Of a DNA stretch of 64,000 nucleotides, positions 48,166-60,030 are shown in pieces. Every line of letters begins with the position of its first letter. Position 1 is the stretch's first letter. The stretch comes from Polytrichum commune (Eukaryota > Streptophyta > Polytrichopsida > Polytrichales > Polytrichaceae): assembly GCA_950295325.1 (NCBI GenBank), contig OX485804.1, positions 21,082,001 to 21,146,000 on the forward strand. Reading direction: 5' to 3'. The notes beneath the pieces are model-generated. The model searched no databases, was not told the origin of the DNA, and saw only the letters and a list, made by a program, of their open reading frames with translations. The translations under genes and the position numbers were made by a program.

Positions 48166-50657
48166 CTATGCTTTGAGCCCAAGCATTTCCAGAGAATCAG
48201 GTCTAATGAGAAAGACTCTCTTGGCATCTTTCCACCTGAAAACAACCACCCCCTTGTATGATGTCCTAGGGATCCCATCTTTCCACTCCTCAAACACACC
48301 AAACATACGTGCAAGTTCTTCGAAGCGGTTCTGGCTCTCATACACCAACCGTACGTCCTCGTTAAAACTCTCCAGAACACGTAGAGCCTCAGGCTCTCGG
48401 TTGGGAATTGGTATTGCCTTGGCTATCAGGGCCCCAAACTCCCTGTCAAAATTTTCTTCCCTCAAAAACCCGAGATCCTTCGACTTCCAGTCGACAAGGA
48501 CATCGTTGAGTTTGATGGGTGCCAAGTATTGAGAGTAAAACTGCCCCATGCTCGCACCATGCTCTCCAAAATTGAAAGTTCGACAAACCTCGGGACGAAT
48601 GAATTGGCGACCCTGGCGAGTCGTGTTCAACCTCAGCCAATCATCCCAGTAAGCTTCAGGCCACTTTGGGGAAAGTTCATCCCAAAACTCTTTTGTAAGC
48701 ATCCATCCCAGTCCTGGGAAAAAATCTGACCTGTACAGAGCGTCAGGGTCACTCACAAACTGCTTCTGCCCGTTATCGTTCCAAGACGAGACTGCAACCA
48801 CGGATTTATCATTGTCAAGAACTGTAGCAGTTGCTTCAAAGTAGTCAAAGAAATCTGGGGCTATCTCCATGTCATCTTCCAGGATGATAACCTTCTCATA
48901 ACCTCGAACATCGAAAAGTTCTGAGAGTGCAAATTTATAATGACGTGCAATCTTGTAGTATGCAATCATTTCCCTTGCACTCTTCATTTGAGGATCTGCT
49001 TCCAAATGTTGCAAGTAATCCACACCCGGGAAGCTCTTTGCTTTTAGTTTCACCGACTCCATTGCCCCATCCTGAAAGAACACAGAATTTTGTCTTTCAA
49101 TAATCACATAGCCTGTAGTAGTTCACAATGCTGTATAAAATTCCCCCATAAAATGAAGTAACCTATATAGGCAATTGAGTACCACTGGACATGTTGCTCT
49201 GCATGAATTCCAGAGAGCATGATCATTCATAACCAAAAACATTCAAGGGAAGTTAAAAGGTGAGCTATGCCAAAGCCAAGCAAGCTGCAATCACTCCCCA
49301 TCTACCTCATTAGCCCAGACAGAAATCAACTCAACAGAATGCAACTATTTCCACCCATCTCACAGACACTCCTGCAAAAACAAAATTAATAGTAGCTGCA
49401 ACCTATCCTTCGCATGTAAGCCAAAAGCTGACTGCTGAATAAAGGAGGACAAACTAAGTTACCCCTTGCACCTTAGGCCACAACATTAATTTTATAAATG
49501 TATTTGAGTTCTCTCACAATGTGAAGTAACCTACATAGACAATTGATTACTACTGAATCAGTATGGATTTCAAAGAACATGATCTCTCATAATCAAGAAC
49601 ATTCAAGGCAAGGTAAAGTGAGCTACGCCAAGGCAAAGCAAGCTGCAATCATCAGCCCAGACACAAAATTCAACACAAAACGTAACTTTTTCTACATGAT
49701 CTCACTCACAGGCACTTCTGCAAAAACAAACCTATCCCTCCATGTTCATCTTCGCATGTAAGTCAAATGCTAACTGCTGAATGAACGAGGATGAATCAGG
49801 TTACCCCTTGCCCCTTCTCCAAAATAATATTATTAGGAATGCAGTGAAGTTCTATGACAATATGATGTAACCTATGTAGACGATTGATTACTACTGAACA
49901 CATTGCTCTGTATGGATTTCAGAGAACATGATTTCATATATATGTAGACAATTGATTACTACTGAACTCATTGCTCTGTATGGATTTCATACAACCAAGA
50001 GCATTCAGGACAAGGTGAAGGTGAGTTATGCCAAGGCAAAGCAAAGTGCAATCACCTCCCACCTACCTCATCAGCCTACACAGAATTCAACTCAAAATGC
50101 AACTACTTCTACATATCTCACAACAGGCACTTCTGCAAAAAAAAAAAATCGATAATATAGTCTAAAACAATATGGTTTAAGAATGTAGTTAGTAGATAGA
50201 TCACCTGAGACACATAGAGAGGAAACTTCTTTGATACAGGCTCCTGATACTTCAACACAGAACGCAGTGTCCGATCGAGATAGTCTGGTCGGTTACAAGC
50301 CATGATGACCACAGCAGCAACAGGTCCATGTAAAAAACTCGTTCGAACCTCTCCTCCCACCGAATTAACATTTTGTCCATCCAGGCGGCGATACTCTTGT
50401 ATCAGAACACTGAGCTGAGCAAATTTACTTTCTAACCTCTCATTCTCATCCTCCAGTGCCACGATTTTCCCTTGCTGATAACTGAACTGGTCAATTAGGG
50501 CTCGCTTGTTGCGTGTACAGTCATTCTCGTTGTCCACTGCTAGTGCAATCCGGTCTGCATACTTCGTTTGTACTGCAAATAGCCTTAATTGCAAAAGAAG
50601 GAAAAACACTGCAGCCACAACCAGCCCTAAATGTGCTCCACATTCAACCCTAGCCAT
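48166..50657 (-). CDS. CGL1: N-acetylglucosaminyltransferase I (GnT-I, CGL1)
   Basis: Exons on the minus strand: 50657-50205 and 49071-48166; 1359 nt, 452 aa, close to the 444 aa of Arabidopsis CGL1. This Golgi type II membrane enzyme adds the first GlcNAc to Man5GlcNAc2 and opens complex N-glycan synthesis. Seen: a short cytosolic tail, a membrane anchor (about residues 9-25, LGLVVAAVFFLLLQLRLF), a stem with heptad-like VALEDENERLESKFAQL, then the GT13 catalytic domain: VAAVVIMACNRPDYLDRTL, AYYKIARHYKFAL, the metal-binding EDD (216-218) in VIILEDDMEIAPDFF, and SSWNDNGQKQF, RSDFFPGLGWML, AYWDDWLRL and CRTFNFGEHG. The ATG at 50657 matches the start of known proteins (MAR..C). There is one intron only, filled with a triplicated block; angiosperm genes have many introns. 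Confidence 0.95.
49152..50141 (-). repeat. Tandem triplication in the GnT-I intron
   Basis: Three copies (about 49152-49475, 49519-49816 and 49860-50141) share GATTACTACTGAA, GAACATGAT, ACATTCAAGG, GCCAAGGCAAAGCAAGCTGC and CACTTCTGCAAAAA phrases. The third copy contains a further internal 55-bp duplication (GACAATTGATTACTACTGAA). Confidence 0.85.
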
Positions 50658-50944
50658 CCTGGTCAACAAACTCCTGCAGTTCTAAGCAATCTTCGTTTGA
50701 TGCTCCTCTTCTTCTATGTCTTCTCACATCATCATCCATCCTTGGTCCGATGCTCGCAACACACTATCATTTCAGAAATATCACATTCTAAATTAACCCC
50801 TAAGGAAAAAGTTCCTAAACTCCGTAACTGATAGTCATCGCAGGCGCGATGCAATCTATACAGCGTCATCTGCTTAAAAAACAAATGAAAATTTTATTCC
50901 GGCAGAGACATTAGAGATCGTCCAAAGATTACCTCCCCGTACCA

Positions 50945-51012
50945 CCACTCTCTCTTCTTCTTCTTCTTCTTCTTCTTCTTCTTCCTCCTCCTCCTTCCAC
51001 CGCAAACCCTAA
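50945..51012. promoter_or_regulatory. (CTT)n polypyrimidine tract and telo-box upstream of GnT-I
   Basis: About thirteen CTT triplets (50951-50990) run into CCTCCTCC, then AAACCCTAA (51004-51012), a plant telo-box found in promoters of growth-related genes. On the GnT-I strand this reads as a GAA tract in the likely 5' region, about 290-350 bp before the ATG. Confidence 0.4.
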
Positions 51013-51049
51013 TACTTTCGCAATTGTTTTTGTTTTTCCAGCTATTTCC

Positions 51050-52266
51050 TCTTCACTTGGAACATGTCTTTGTTAGTTGCCCCTCTAGCCAGTGTACGCA
51101 TCTTCTGTTTGCAATTATAATGGCAGCTGCAAAATCGAAGATAGTGAGTGTAAGGATGTGTGTGTGTGTAGCAAATTGATACAGATCGATGAATCAAACG
51201 CGACGGTCGAAGGCGATGGTGATCGTCCTTTGTTTTGCGAACGCATGACGAGCTTCTACCGACATGTGCACTTTTTTTCCCCTTATTTTTTGGGAAAATG
51301 AAGAAGAAGAGAAACACAATAACCTTAAAGTCTTGAGCCTTAGTTGACCATGCTTAGTAGACACTTACTTAGTAATTTTTTAGAAAGTTTCATTAAAAAA
51401 AATCTTTCCCAATTCTCACACTTTGTTTGTTACGGGAATGGAGCCTTTGGCATGCGGGTGCTTTTCGGTTCGATATTCTTGTTCTCCATCTTCGATTGCT
51501 CACTTTTATGTCTTCAAAGATGTGTTGCATTAGCAAATTTATGGTGATATGCCAACAAAAACCAAATTGAAAATCGGGACTTCTCTCACTAAGTTACGAT
51601 GATTGAAAGTGCACGTTTGCAAATTAGTTGAATACAAAGGTTTTCCTATTCGTATTCATTTTTGAGTGCAAAGTAGTTAATAAAATGTGAAGACACAATC
51701 CAATATTTTCAAAGCTTGTGTGTTTTTTGGTGTTTGTTCTATCATTCTAACCTAACCACACGCCAATCAAATATAGGGGCCCGGTGAAAAAAATGTAGCC
51801 GAATAACACCCACGTGCTTGAGGTTTACCCTTCTTGGGGTTGTGTGGTTCCACCATGAGCACCCCAAAGAGTTGTCCCTCCCTCAATATCAGGTCCAATG
51901 GCCTTGTATTTTTTTGGGCAATGAAATAAAGAGTTCCATTTGTTCAAAATTGTTCAAAAAAAACATACAACAAAACACCTTAGGACATATTTTCATAGTG
52001 GTGATATGGTCACATGAAATTTCAAATTGCCATGATTGAGGGTGTGCATGGAGGCAAGGTTGTGGTGAGGCATGGGCATTAAACGTACATTTTATTCTTA
52101 TCGTTTATTTATTTTAAAATATTCAACTTGTAGGGGACTCAATGCATGTCATTTAAGGTCACTTAAGTGAGTCCCCCCTCCCAACAAATTAAGGCCATGC
52201 AGGACTCACTTAGGATTAAGCCACTATTTAGTTATAAACACATAGAAATGTATAATAACATATTTG
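51050..52266. other. Intergenic region, no supported gene
   Basis: A short open frame follows an ATG at 51064, but no second exon could be joined. The rest is AT-rich, with a weak family A match at about 51715-51780. Confidence 0.45.
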
Positions 52267-52659
52267 TCACCAAAGGAAAGAGGCACCACGGGCCTTGGCT
52301 TGGTGGTTAGGGCTCATGGCCCCCAATGAGGAGGTTGTGGGTTCTATTCCCCATGCCGGCGTGGTGCTCACCACCTTAGTCCACCCAACTATGGTGGGGG
52401 GTCCTTGGACCTTGTTGTATGGGTACCTCAAAGCCCTTTGGGGGGATACCATGTCCGGTATCTTCAAGGCACTAGTGGCTAGCTAGGAACTAGTATAGTG
52501 TGTCACTATAGTGTCCATCCTCGAAAGGGGAGAGTAGTATTGTCCCAATGTCCCCTTGTCCAGTGGGTATCGGGTCATTGGCATTACGAACGGACACTTT
52601 ATTCACGCCAGCCCCTTGCTAAAAAGGGACCGGAGTTTCTATCTATCTCACCAAAGGAA
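52267..52659 (+). mobile_element. tRNA-derived SINE with 12-bp target duplication
   Basis: A 369-bp body (52279-52647) is flanked by exact TCACCAAAGGAA copies (52267-52278 and 52648-52659). The head has an A box, TGGCTTGGTGG (52296-52306), and a B box, GGTTCTATTCC (52340-52350), one base from the tRNA consensus, about 33 bp apart as in tRNA-like promoters. The tail ends in a short ATCTATC run. The body carries no open frame of note. Confidence 0.85.
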
Positions 52660-53617
52660 TACTTGTGGATAGCATAGGTGGTCTCCTTGGTGTTGTAATG
52701 TCTACTCGTTTGTGGTATATTTCACCTTTTGGTTCAACTAGAGAGTAACTTCCTCCTTTTTGGCAAGTTCAACACTTGGCACATTGCAAAGGCTTTGGTC
52801 AAAGGTGTTCTTACATAAATGTGTTATTGATTATTCATTCAAGAGACCTCATTATTCCATAATGAATTGGGGGGGGGGGGGGATTCTGGGGTCTTCACAA
52901 AGGGGTATTTGTCATTGAATGGGGGCTTCTTTGGAGTTGAAGATTTATGTTGAAATAATGAATGGGTCTATAATTATGACCACTTGTTGGATGCGTAAGC
53001 TTTCCAGTGTGGTTGATTTTGTGAAAATGACCACAATTTGAACTTTTGTCATACACAAAATTAGGATTTTGTGGCCTCATATATTCATCAAATCATCACA
53101 TGCTAGGATCAAGCTTAGAGAAACATTCTTTTGAATAGATGCTCATTTATAACATTTAGTGCATAAAAGTGGAAATGAATGTAAAAATCCAAAAATTATG
53201 GTTATTATATACGATCTTTATGGAATCTAATAATTGGACATTTTCTTCAAAGTAGTCAAGTTAGTACTGAAAAGGCTAGGAATTCTAGTTATATTCAAAC
53301 ATGAACATAGATTTCAATTAAGATTTCAATTAAGAGTTTATCTTTTATTGGTTTCAATGTTGAAATGAACTTTGGTTTCATCTTTTTGGTTTTATGATTA
53401 TGTGACTTTTAGTCCAAAAGTAAAAGGCCTAAGCCAATGTGTACTTATAAATTTTTATTTAAAGTAAAATAACATCTATTTATAGAGACAAATATGGACC
53501 TTACATCTTTTATTATATGTGTTATAGCAACATTGGGTCTCCATATTCCAATTCATTCCTCTTCAAAATTCAACACCACTATTCAATCTAACAAGAGGAA
53601 CAAAATCCTTTATCTTC
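52660..53617. other. Upstream region of the gene at 53618
   Basis: AT-rich, with a G14 run at 52869-52882. No other gene is supported. Confidence 0.5.
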
Positions 53618-55400
53618 ATGGATGATTCAAGTGCTTTGAACATTCAGTTTGGTTCATTTGAAACTACAATCCCAATCACCCATGATGTTGGCTTAGAGAT
53701 TGAAGTCACATCTAGTGACATAACCGATCAAGCACATGAAGCTTTGAAAGAGGAAATTGGAGCCAATGATTTCACCTCCCTTGAATCTTTAAATATACCA
53801 CATCACGATTCAATCAAACAAGAAATTGACACAAAAGTCTTCACCTTTGTGGAGGATTCAAGTATTTCGAACATCCAATGGGGTTCCATTGAATCCTCAA
53901 TTCTAGACGCTCTTGACAAGGGCTCAGAGATCGCATCGACTAGCTCAATTGACCAACCATACAAAGCTTCGAAAGATCAACTTGAAGTCAATGACATCAC
54001 CTTCCCTAGTAAGTATTCTATGTGAAGTACAATTTCATAATTGAGTTCATCCCAACAATTGTGTAAATTTGTTCACAAAGCTCAAAAATTCCCATCATTT
54101 TGTAAGTGGTGTGTATATTTATGTATGTTGCAAGAATTCCAAGTCATGTATTTTTCTTTATTACAACCATCATAGGAATTGTAAGGCATATACAATCAAA
54201 TTGGATGAAATAAGATAAGGACAATACATGCATGTGTATTTCGATAACCCATGCCTTTAATAACTTAACGTAATGTGCCTAGTTGCTTTGTTGTACAGTG
54301 TGGTGTTTAGAGTATTGCAAACAAACATTCAAACCACTGTAAGAATTGTTCTAAAACAAAAATACTAATAAATATTGTGTTGTTTTTTGTTGTTTTTATC
54401 CCCAGAACTAACTTCATCAACATGCCAGAAACATCCTCTTAGTTTTCAAAAGCTCGGGTTCGTTACGAAAATGCATAATACAAATATTGCAATTGAAAGC
54501 AAGGAAGCGAAGACACCCATTAAAGAGATTGAATACAAATCGCCAAGTAAGCATGTTGCAATTGAAAACGAGGACTCAAAATCAATTTCCTATGCAAGGA
54601 TTCTTAGGAGCACGCATGGTTGGGAAAATGCAGATCCTCCAAATATGAAGACAATCAATGTTTTGAAGCATGAGGTTGTTGGGTCTACAAAGAACATCTA
54701 TCAAGGTAAAACAAGATTTGAAGATTATAAAGGGGCAAAATCAAAAAAGATCAATAATATGGTGAAGAATGAGAACAAAGTTGTGGCTACCACAATTCAA
54801 AAGAGCATTAATCCAATTGGTTTTGTTGAAAATGGAGTTTTTGCAACACCCAATGTCTTGGATGTGGCAAGGGAAAGATCCAAAGAAGAGGGGGACCAAA
54901 AGACCGCATATGTGAAGCATGAAAGTGATGTGATTGAGGGGGACCAAAAGACCGTAGATTTGAAGCACGAAAGTGATGTGATTGAAGGGGCCAAAGCCAA
55001 AGATCAAGAGGAAAGATTATTGTTGAAGGCACAGAGAAAAGAGAGGAAGAAACAGAAAAAAACCAACAAAAAAAGAGCACAAACAATGAACTTTGCTAAC
55101 GATTCGAACCCTTTTGATTCTATTTCTGAAGCGATGAATGAAACTGGGTATGAGGGTGAAGAACTTGTAGTTAAGCAAACCAAAGTAATTTCTTCACAAC
55201 AAGAGCAAGGAGTTTTGAACTCACAACCATATTTAGAGGAAACAACCATGGGGATTCCTTCATCTTCAACTCCTGAGAGAATTATACAAAAATTGTTTTC
55301 CTTTGAAAGTACTTTAGTGGTTAGTTGTAATGTAGCATTTATCGGGGTTGTGCTTTCAATATTTATTTATATTGCTATAAAATTCGTAGAAACCTCTTAA
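53618..55400 (+). CDS. Unrecognised 461-aa hydrophilic protein with C-terminal membrane anchor
   Basis: Exons 53618-54008 and 54406-55400 join in phase (1386 nt). I do not recognise the family. Exon 1 encodes two diverged repeats of about 65 residues, each with D-S-S-x-x-x-N-I-Q-[FW]-G-S (LNIQFGSFE at 7-15 and SNIQWGSIE near 84-92). Exon 2 has a 16-residue tandem duplication (GDQKTAYVKHESDVIE / GDQKTVDLKHESDVIE, about 292-323), a very basic stretch (AQRKERKKQKKTNKKRAQ, about 340-357) and a single hydrophobic segment close to the C-terminus (VSCNVAFIGVVLSIFIYIAI, about 434-455), suggesting a tail anchor facing the cytosol. Long frames kept open across both exons and the phase match support a real gene; expression is untested. 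Confidence 0.7.
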
Positions 55401-56181
55401 AAAGTATGCAATTAAAAATGCATACTTTGGTTGATATTCAAGGTTCATCAATATAATACAAAGTTTTTTCCTTGTATATTTTACATACTACGCCCTTTCG
55501 CACTTCAATGCTAGTGTATGGAAATTTGTTTAATGATGTAATTTAAGTATGTAAAACTCATCTGCAACATGTTTCGCCCTTGGATATGCATTATTGCAAC
55601 TAGGGAAAAAATTCTTGTTTTTTTGGCAAGTTCAATAGTTAGCACTTTGCATTGCAATTTTCGTGTGCACCACATCTACTTTACTCTGAATTTGGTCAAA
55701 AGCCTTGTGACATTCACTATGAAAATGATTTAAGTACTATCTAAGTTGCTGCCATAATCATGTAAGTTATTTGGTCACTTTTTTAGTTCGGACACCTATA
55801 TTTGATTGGTGTGCAGTTAGGTGAGGATTAAAGAATAAACACAATAAAGGCACATATTTAAACGAGATTGGACTACGTTTTCACATTTTATTAACTACTC
55901 CACACTGATCAGAGTACACAATTAGGAGGACCTATCAACAAACAAGCCACTTCCCATAACCATAACTCAATCAGGGAAGGCCTTAAGTTTGAATGTGGTC
56001 TTTGTTGATGTTTCATCATAGATTTGCTAAATGCAACACATCTTTGAAGATGTACTGTAAGTGTGATCAAAAGAAGACGGAGAACAAGAAAAACGAACCG
56101 AATAACATCCGCATAACTTCTACTTATTTGTTTGGAAATGAGTTGAGTGTGAAATGCGCACAAGTTCCTCTCAAGTAAGGT
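55401..56181. other. Intergenic region with a family A reverse copy
   Basis: 3' flank of the previous gene, then a family A reverse segment at about 55800-55930 (AACGAGATTGGACTACGTTT; TTAACTACTCCACACTGATC), then the short promoter of the CX9C gene. Confidence 0.55.
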
Positions 56182-58272
56182 ATGGGAGGGCGATGGAGTG
56201 ATCCGGCTACTGCACCTCCTTCAGCTCCCATGGCGGAATCGAATCCTGCGCTCCCAGCAGGCGCTGGCATTAACAAACTCTCCGACTCCATGTGCGCCAA
56301 TTTCTACGCCGCCTCCTTGAAATGTAAGTTAAGTTAAGCCCTAAGTTTAAGTTCGCCATTCACGTTTGGCGATCTCTTCTTCGTCTCCTCCTCCTCCTCC
56401 TCCTCTTGGCAGGAGCATTTGACTGCCTTCGCCTATGAATGCTGTTCCAGCTAATGTTACATGTGGCAAATGCGATTGCTTTGATTCGAAGAAAGAGATT
56501 TGCTTCAACATTCAATTGTGCTGGAATTTGCAACAGATGCAGCATTTTAGGGTTTAGGGTTTCAATGTGTGCATCAGCTGCCGTCACTTCTTATGCAGCA
56601 TTTTGTGTAATGCTCAGACCCCTCATCTGTAACTTATTGATGTTGTTGAAGGAAGGGATTTTTCTTCAATATTCAATTGTGCTGGAATTTGGAACGAATG
56701 CAATAATTTATGGTTAGGGTTTTCTTACATGCATCAGCTGGCGTTATGAAAGAAAGAAAGATAATTCCAATGTTGCCACCAGTGTGAATTATGGTGGTGC
56801 CTCATATTCGAGTTGGTCTAAGTCTAAATGTAATCCCGAAATGGGCGTCACGAGAATTAGAGGAACCGAAGTTTACTGCCTCCTTTCAAAGGTGAATGCC
56901 TTGAATGGATGGGTTTGGACAAGCCGGCCTGCACCTATCTCCCCCAGGTTCCCATGTGGGTGGTTGAAAATATCCGGTTCACCTGGATACCCCACCTTGA
57001 TTGGGTGGACAATAGGTGGGAGGAAATTTTTGGTAGGAAGGTCAACTCATCCGAGTACAATTCTCGTCTTAGGCGGCTTAACCTTGGAGTTCCCATGGGA
57101 TCCGGGTTTGAAGCCTTGGGTTTAAGCCACTGTGTTTTTTTCCTTTCTCCAACATCAATTGGACTGGAATTTGCAACAGTTGCAACATGTAAGGGTTAGT
57201 GTCTCAATATATACATTGGCTGCCGTCACTGCTTGCGAGGCAGTAGGTGAAACTCTCAGGCCCCTCATATGTAACTTATCGACACTTTTTACAACTTTCT
57301 GGCTGTCTTGTGCATCCTCCCTGCGAGATTTGAAAAGATAGTAAATTCATTCGTTTGTCTGGTGATTAATCCCACAGCTTTGGTATGCACTCCTGTGAAT
57401 TGAGGTGTATATGATAATCTCCTATCCTGAAAGGAGTATGTTAGTACATGTTAAACTTCGAGTATGATTTGGATGCTCAACTTTTATTGACCAACGCTAC
57501 CAGAAAGTCCCTGCATTATAGAGTCTGAATGGTCTGCAGTGGAAAATCTGTATGTACTGCCATTCTTTTATGCCCTGGGAGCAAGTTATTGAGTTTGCTT
57601 TGGTGTATTCTTATGCATCCCAGATTCATTTGAGTGCTTGGTGAAAGGTGATAAAACTAAGGTAGATGTTAGCAACGCATTTGGTTATTTTTGAAGACTA
57701 AATTATTCAATACTGAAATGCCTTATCTTGCAAAAGCTTCTCTTTGAATGTTGTTAAGGCGGCTTTGGTCAGTTTCTGAACAGACACAGGATAAGTTAGA
57801 CTGAATTTAGACATACTTTTAGTTTGAGGTTATTCTTGATATTTCATACCCTGATTTGGAGGGGATGGAGCATGTGACAGGTTTGGATGAAGCCAATTAT
57901 GACAAGAGCAAGTGCCAGGATCATTTTGATGCATACAAAGAATGCAAGAAACAGGAGGTGTGACACTTCGATCTACACATTGATGTTAGGTTTGGGTGCT
58001 ATGGGCAATTTAATCAACCACTATTTAATAACAAGCAGGGGAGCTGCAAGTGTGTTGATGGTAGTAAATTAATCACTTAATTACCCTGGCTTGAAAGAGG
58101 GAATGCCTCGTTGAAACAAAGCCCCTGGTTGTGAATAATGGACTAGTGGATAGCAAAGGACTTCTTGTCTGGTCTATTTGACTCTCTTGTCCAGTGTTTT
58201 AATGCAATGTTGTGTATGTTGCAGAGAGAGCTACGTCTTGAAGCCAATCGCAAATCCAAGAGGTTTTTTTAG
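56182..58272 (+). CDS. Twin CX9C (CHCH) protein, COX23-like
   Basis: Exons 56182-56323, 57881-57957 and 58225-58272; 267 nt, 88 aa, the normal size for the family. The two CX9C helices are C38-(9)-C48 (CANFYAASLKC, the last Cys split by intron 1) and C59-(9)-C69 (CQDHFDAYKEC), linked by LDEANYDKSK, followed by a basic tail RELRLEANRKSKRFF. Such proteins are oxidised by the MIA pathway in the mitochondrial intermembrane space; COX23 and relatives help assemble cytochrome c oxidase. The Arabidopsis counterpart is a Cox19-family CHCH protein. A second Met (residue 17, MAESNPAL) is an alternative start. Intron 1 (1.56 kb) carries repeats. Confidence 0.9.
56490..57300 (+). repeat. Repeated block of about 150 bp in CX9C gene intron 1
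   Basis: Three copies: about 56500-56650, 56660-56755 (partial) and 57145-57295. They share CAATTGTGCTGGAATTTGCA, GCATCAGCTGCCGTCACT and CAGGCCCCTCATATGTAACT-type phrases. Unrelated GC-richer sequence (56760-57130) separates the second and third copies. Confidence 0.8.
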
Positions 58273-59869
58273 GTCATTACCTGAACCTTGGTAAGCAATA
58301 TTGAATCTTCTTGATCCACAGTTTTTGGAAGCACCTTATGGTTTGTACTGAAAAGTGTAATGCTGGGTTATAATTGACAAATCAATGCTTTTTTTGGGCA
58401 TGTTGGAGATTACAAAGCTTTTTGTGTGTGCTACAATTGCAGATGTAATGAGTAACAGAAAGTTAGTGCAGATAACAAGCTGTGTGTGCAATAGGGAATG
58501 ATGTGTTTGAATCGGAAGATCAAGCTTCAGATTCTAGCATCTTTCATGAGAATTTTCACTTTTCATGCTTTTCAGCAGGTGTTTTAGAATAATGTAGTGC
58601 AGTTGTGCATGGAAAGTGGCATCAGTGAGGAAAAGAAAAATGAGAGTATGGACTTTGAAGTGCATAATAACACCTCTCAATTTCTGGAAAAGATGACGAA
58701 AACCTGGACTTAGCAGTCCTGATTATGAAAAGCAAGCAAGCACCTCCTAATCTAACCCCTGAATGATATATGACCCCGACACTCATTTGCAGTGGGCTTT
58801 GGGCCTCTTACCAAGACTGAATTGATCCAAATTTCTGGCATAAGTTGCAGGCAATCATGTCACACCATCTCCATGTGTCTGTTCATGCTTCAAAATCTTT
58901 GTGGCCGGTTTTTAGGGGAGCTCCTCAAGACCATGTCACCCCCAAGACTACGTCTACAGTGGAGGGTAGTTTTTAATGTTAGACTTTTTCCACATGATCT
59001 AACTTTCTGTATGACACTTGAGTGTGAAACAAGTTCATGTTTGCAGGTTTTTAATATTAGATACCTTGAGGTCATTTAAGGCTTTTCTTGGTAACTTTGT
59101 AAAGAAAAAGCACAACCACAGGGGAATGTCATGTACGTTTTTTGAATTGGATAGGTGATATCTTCATCTTATGCAACCTGATAGGGTTTTGAAGAATTTT
59201 AATGATGTGACATTAAGTATGTCACAGTTTCCAACCTCAAAAAATAAGCTTCAATGGTGTTTAAAATTTACCACCACCCACATAGTTGTTATATTCTCCC
59301 AAGATATGCCATGTGAAAGGTTGGAAGTTAAACATGAGCATTTTAGACTGCCACCTTTTCACATCTGTATGGTTACAACTTCTGAAAACCTTTTCAAGTC
59401 CTCCCATGCAAAGAAAAGAAAAAAAATACCAACGCTGGTCAATTTGACATGAATTTAAGCATGTTGGCCCTACTTTGCTCAAAAGTCCCCTTGTTACTAG
59501 ATGGAGTTTATTATCTACAATGCAGTAGGTGGGTTCTTGTTTGTAAAAGTTAAGTTATTTATTATTTATTTACTATGTGGGGGGAAGTACAAGCTCTTGT
59601 TTATTGTCAAGTTTTCTCTTGTTGAATACTATGTACATGAGATATTTGATGGCTATTTGATGGATAATTCTCATTTTACTTCTATTGGTGATGTGGGGAT
59701 ATGTAAGTTTTTTGAGGAGTTCTATGCTTCTTGTATGTATGGCGCCCCTTACTCCTATGATGGTAATTATTCAATTCCTCCCAAGGAAATCGGTTGAAAC
59801 TCTTTGGACCTCCTTATTCAATCCAAAAAACTTTGAGAGAATTTTAAGATTTTTCCATTGGACTTGTCA
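58273..59869. other. 3' flank of the CX9C gene, no further gene supported
   Basis: A 98-codon plus-strand frame (59501-59797) looks partly protein-like but has no homologue I recognise and no splice partner. Confidence 0.45.
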
Positions 59870-60030
59870 CCCTCACTCCCATATTTGCCTATGCAAGGTG
59901 ACCTTGGCCCATCCATCCTTTTACAAGGTAGAAAGCCGGTTTTTATAGACCAAAACCACTCTTTTAGCATGTCAATTTAAGACTTGAGAAAACTTAGGTG
60001 TGTAAGTTATGGCTTTACACTGAAACTCAC
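59870..60030 (+). repeat. Dispersed repeat family C, diverged copy
   Basis: TTGCCTATGCAAGGTGACCT, GGTAGAAAGCCGGTTTTTAT and GAGAAAACTTAGGTG match 21125-21365 and 41944-42170 in order. The region 60031-61113 has no gene that I can support. Confidence 0.55.

Noticed and set aside
51064-51120. Short frame MSLLVAPLASVRIFCLQL upstream of GnT-I
   Set aside because: Could be a first exon of a divergent gene, but no donor and following exon could be joined.
52291-52360. Possible genuine tRNA gene
   Set aside because: A and B boxes are present, but no acceptor-stem pairing, and exact flanking duplications define a SINE instead.
54741-55249. Minus-strand frames opposite the 461-aa gene
   Set aside because: They mirror the repetitive lysine/glutamate-rich plus-strand gene and have low-complexity translations.
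56784-57199. Overlapping 96- and 113-codon frames in CX9C intron 1
   Set aside because: No recognisable motif, and they lie between repeat copies inside an intron; kept only as intron content.
59501-59797. 98-codon plus-strand frame (LVEYYVHEIFDGYLMDN..)
   Set aside because: Partly protein-like, but no family, no splice partner and next to a dispersed repeat; coding status cannot be supported.
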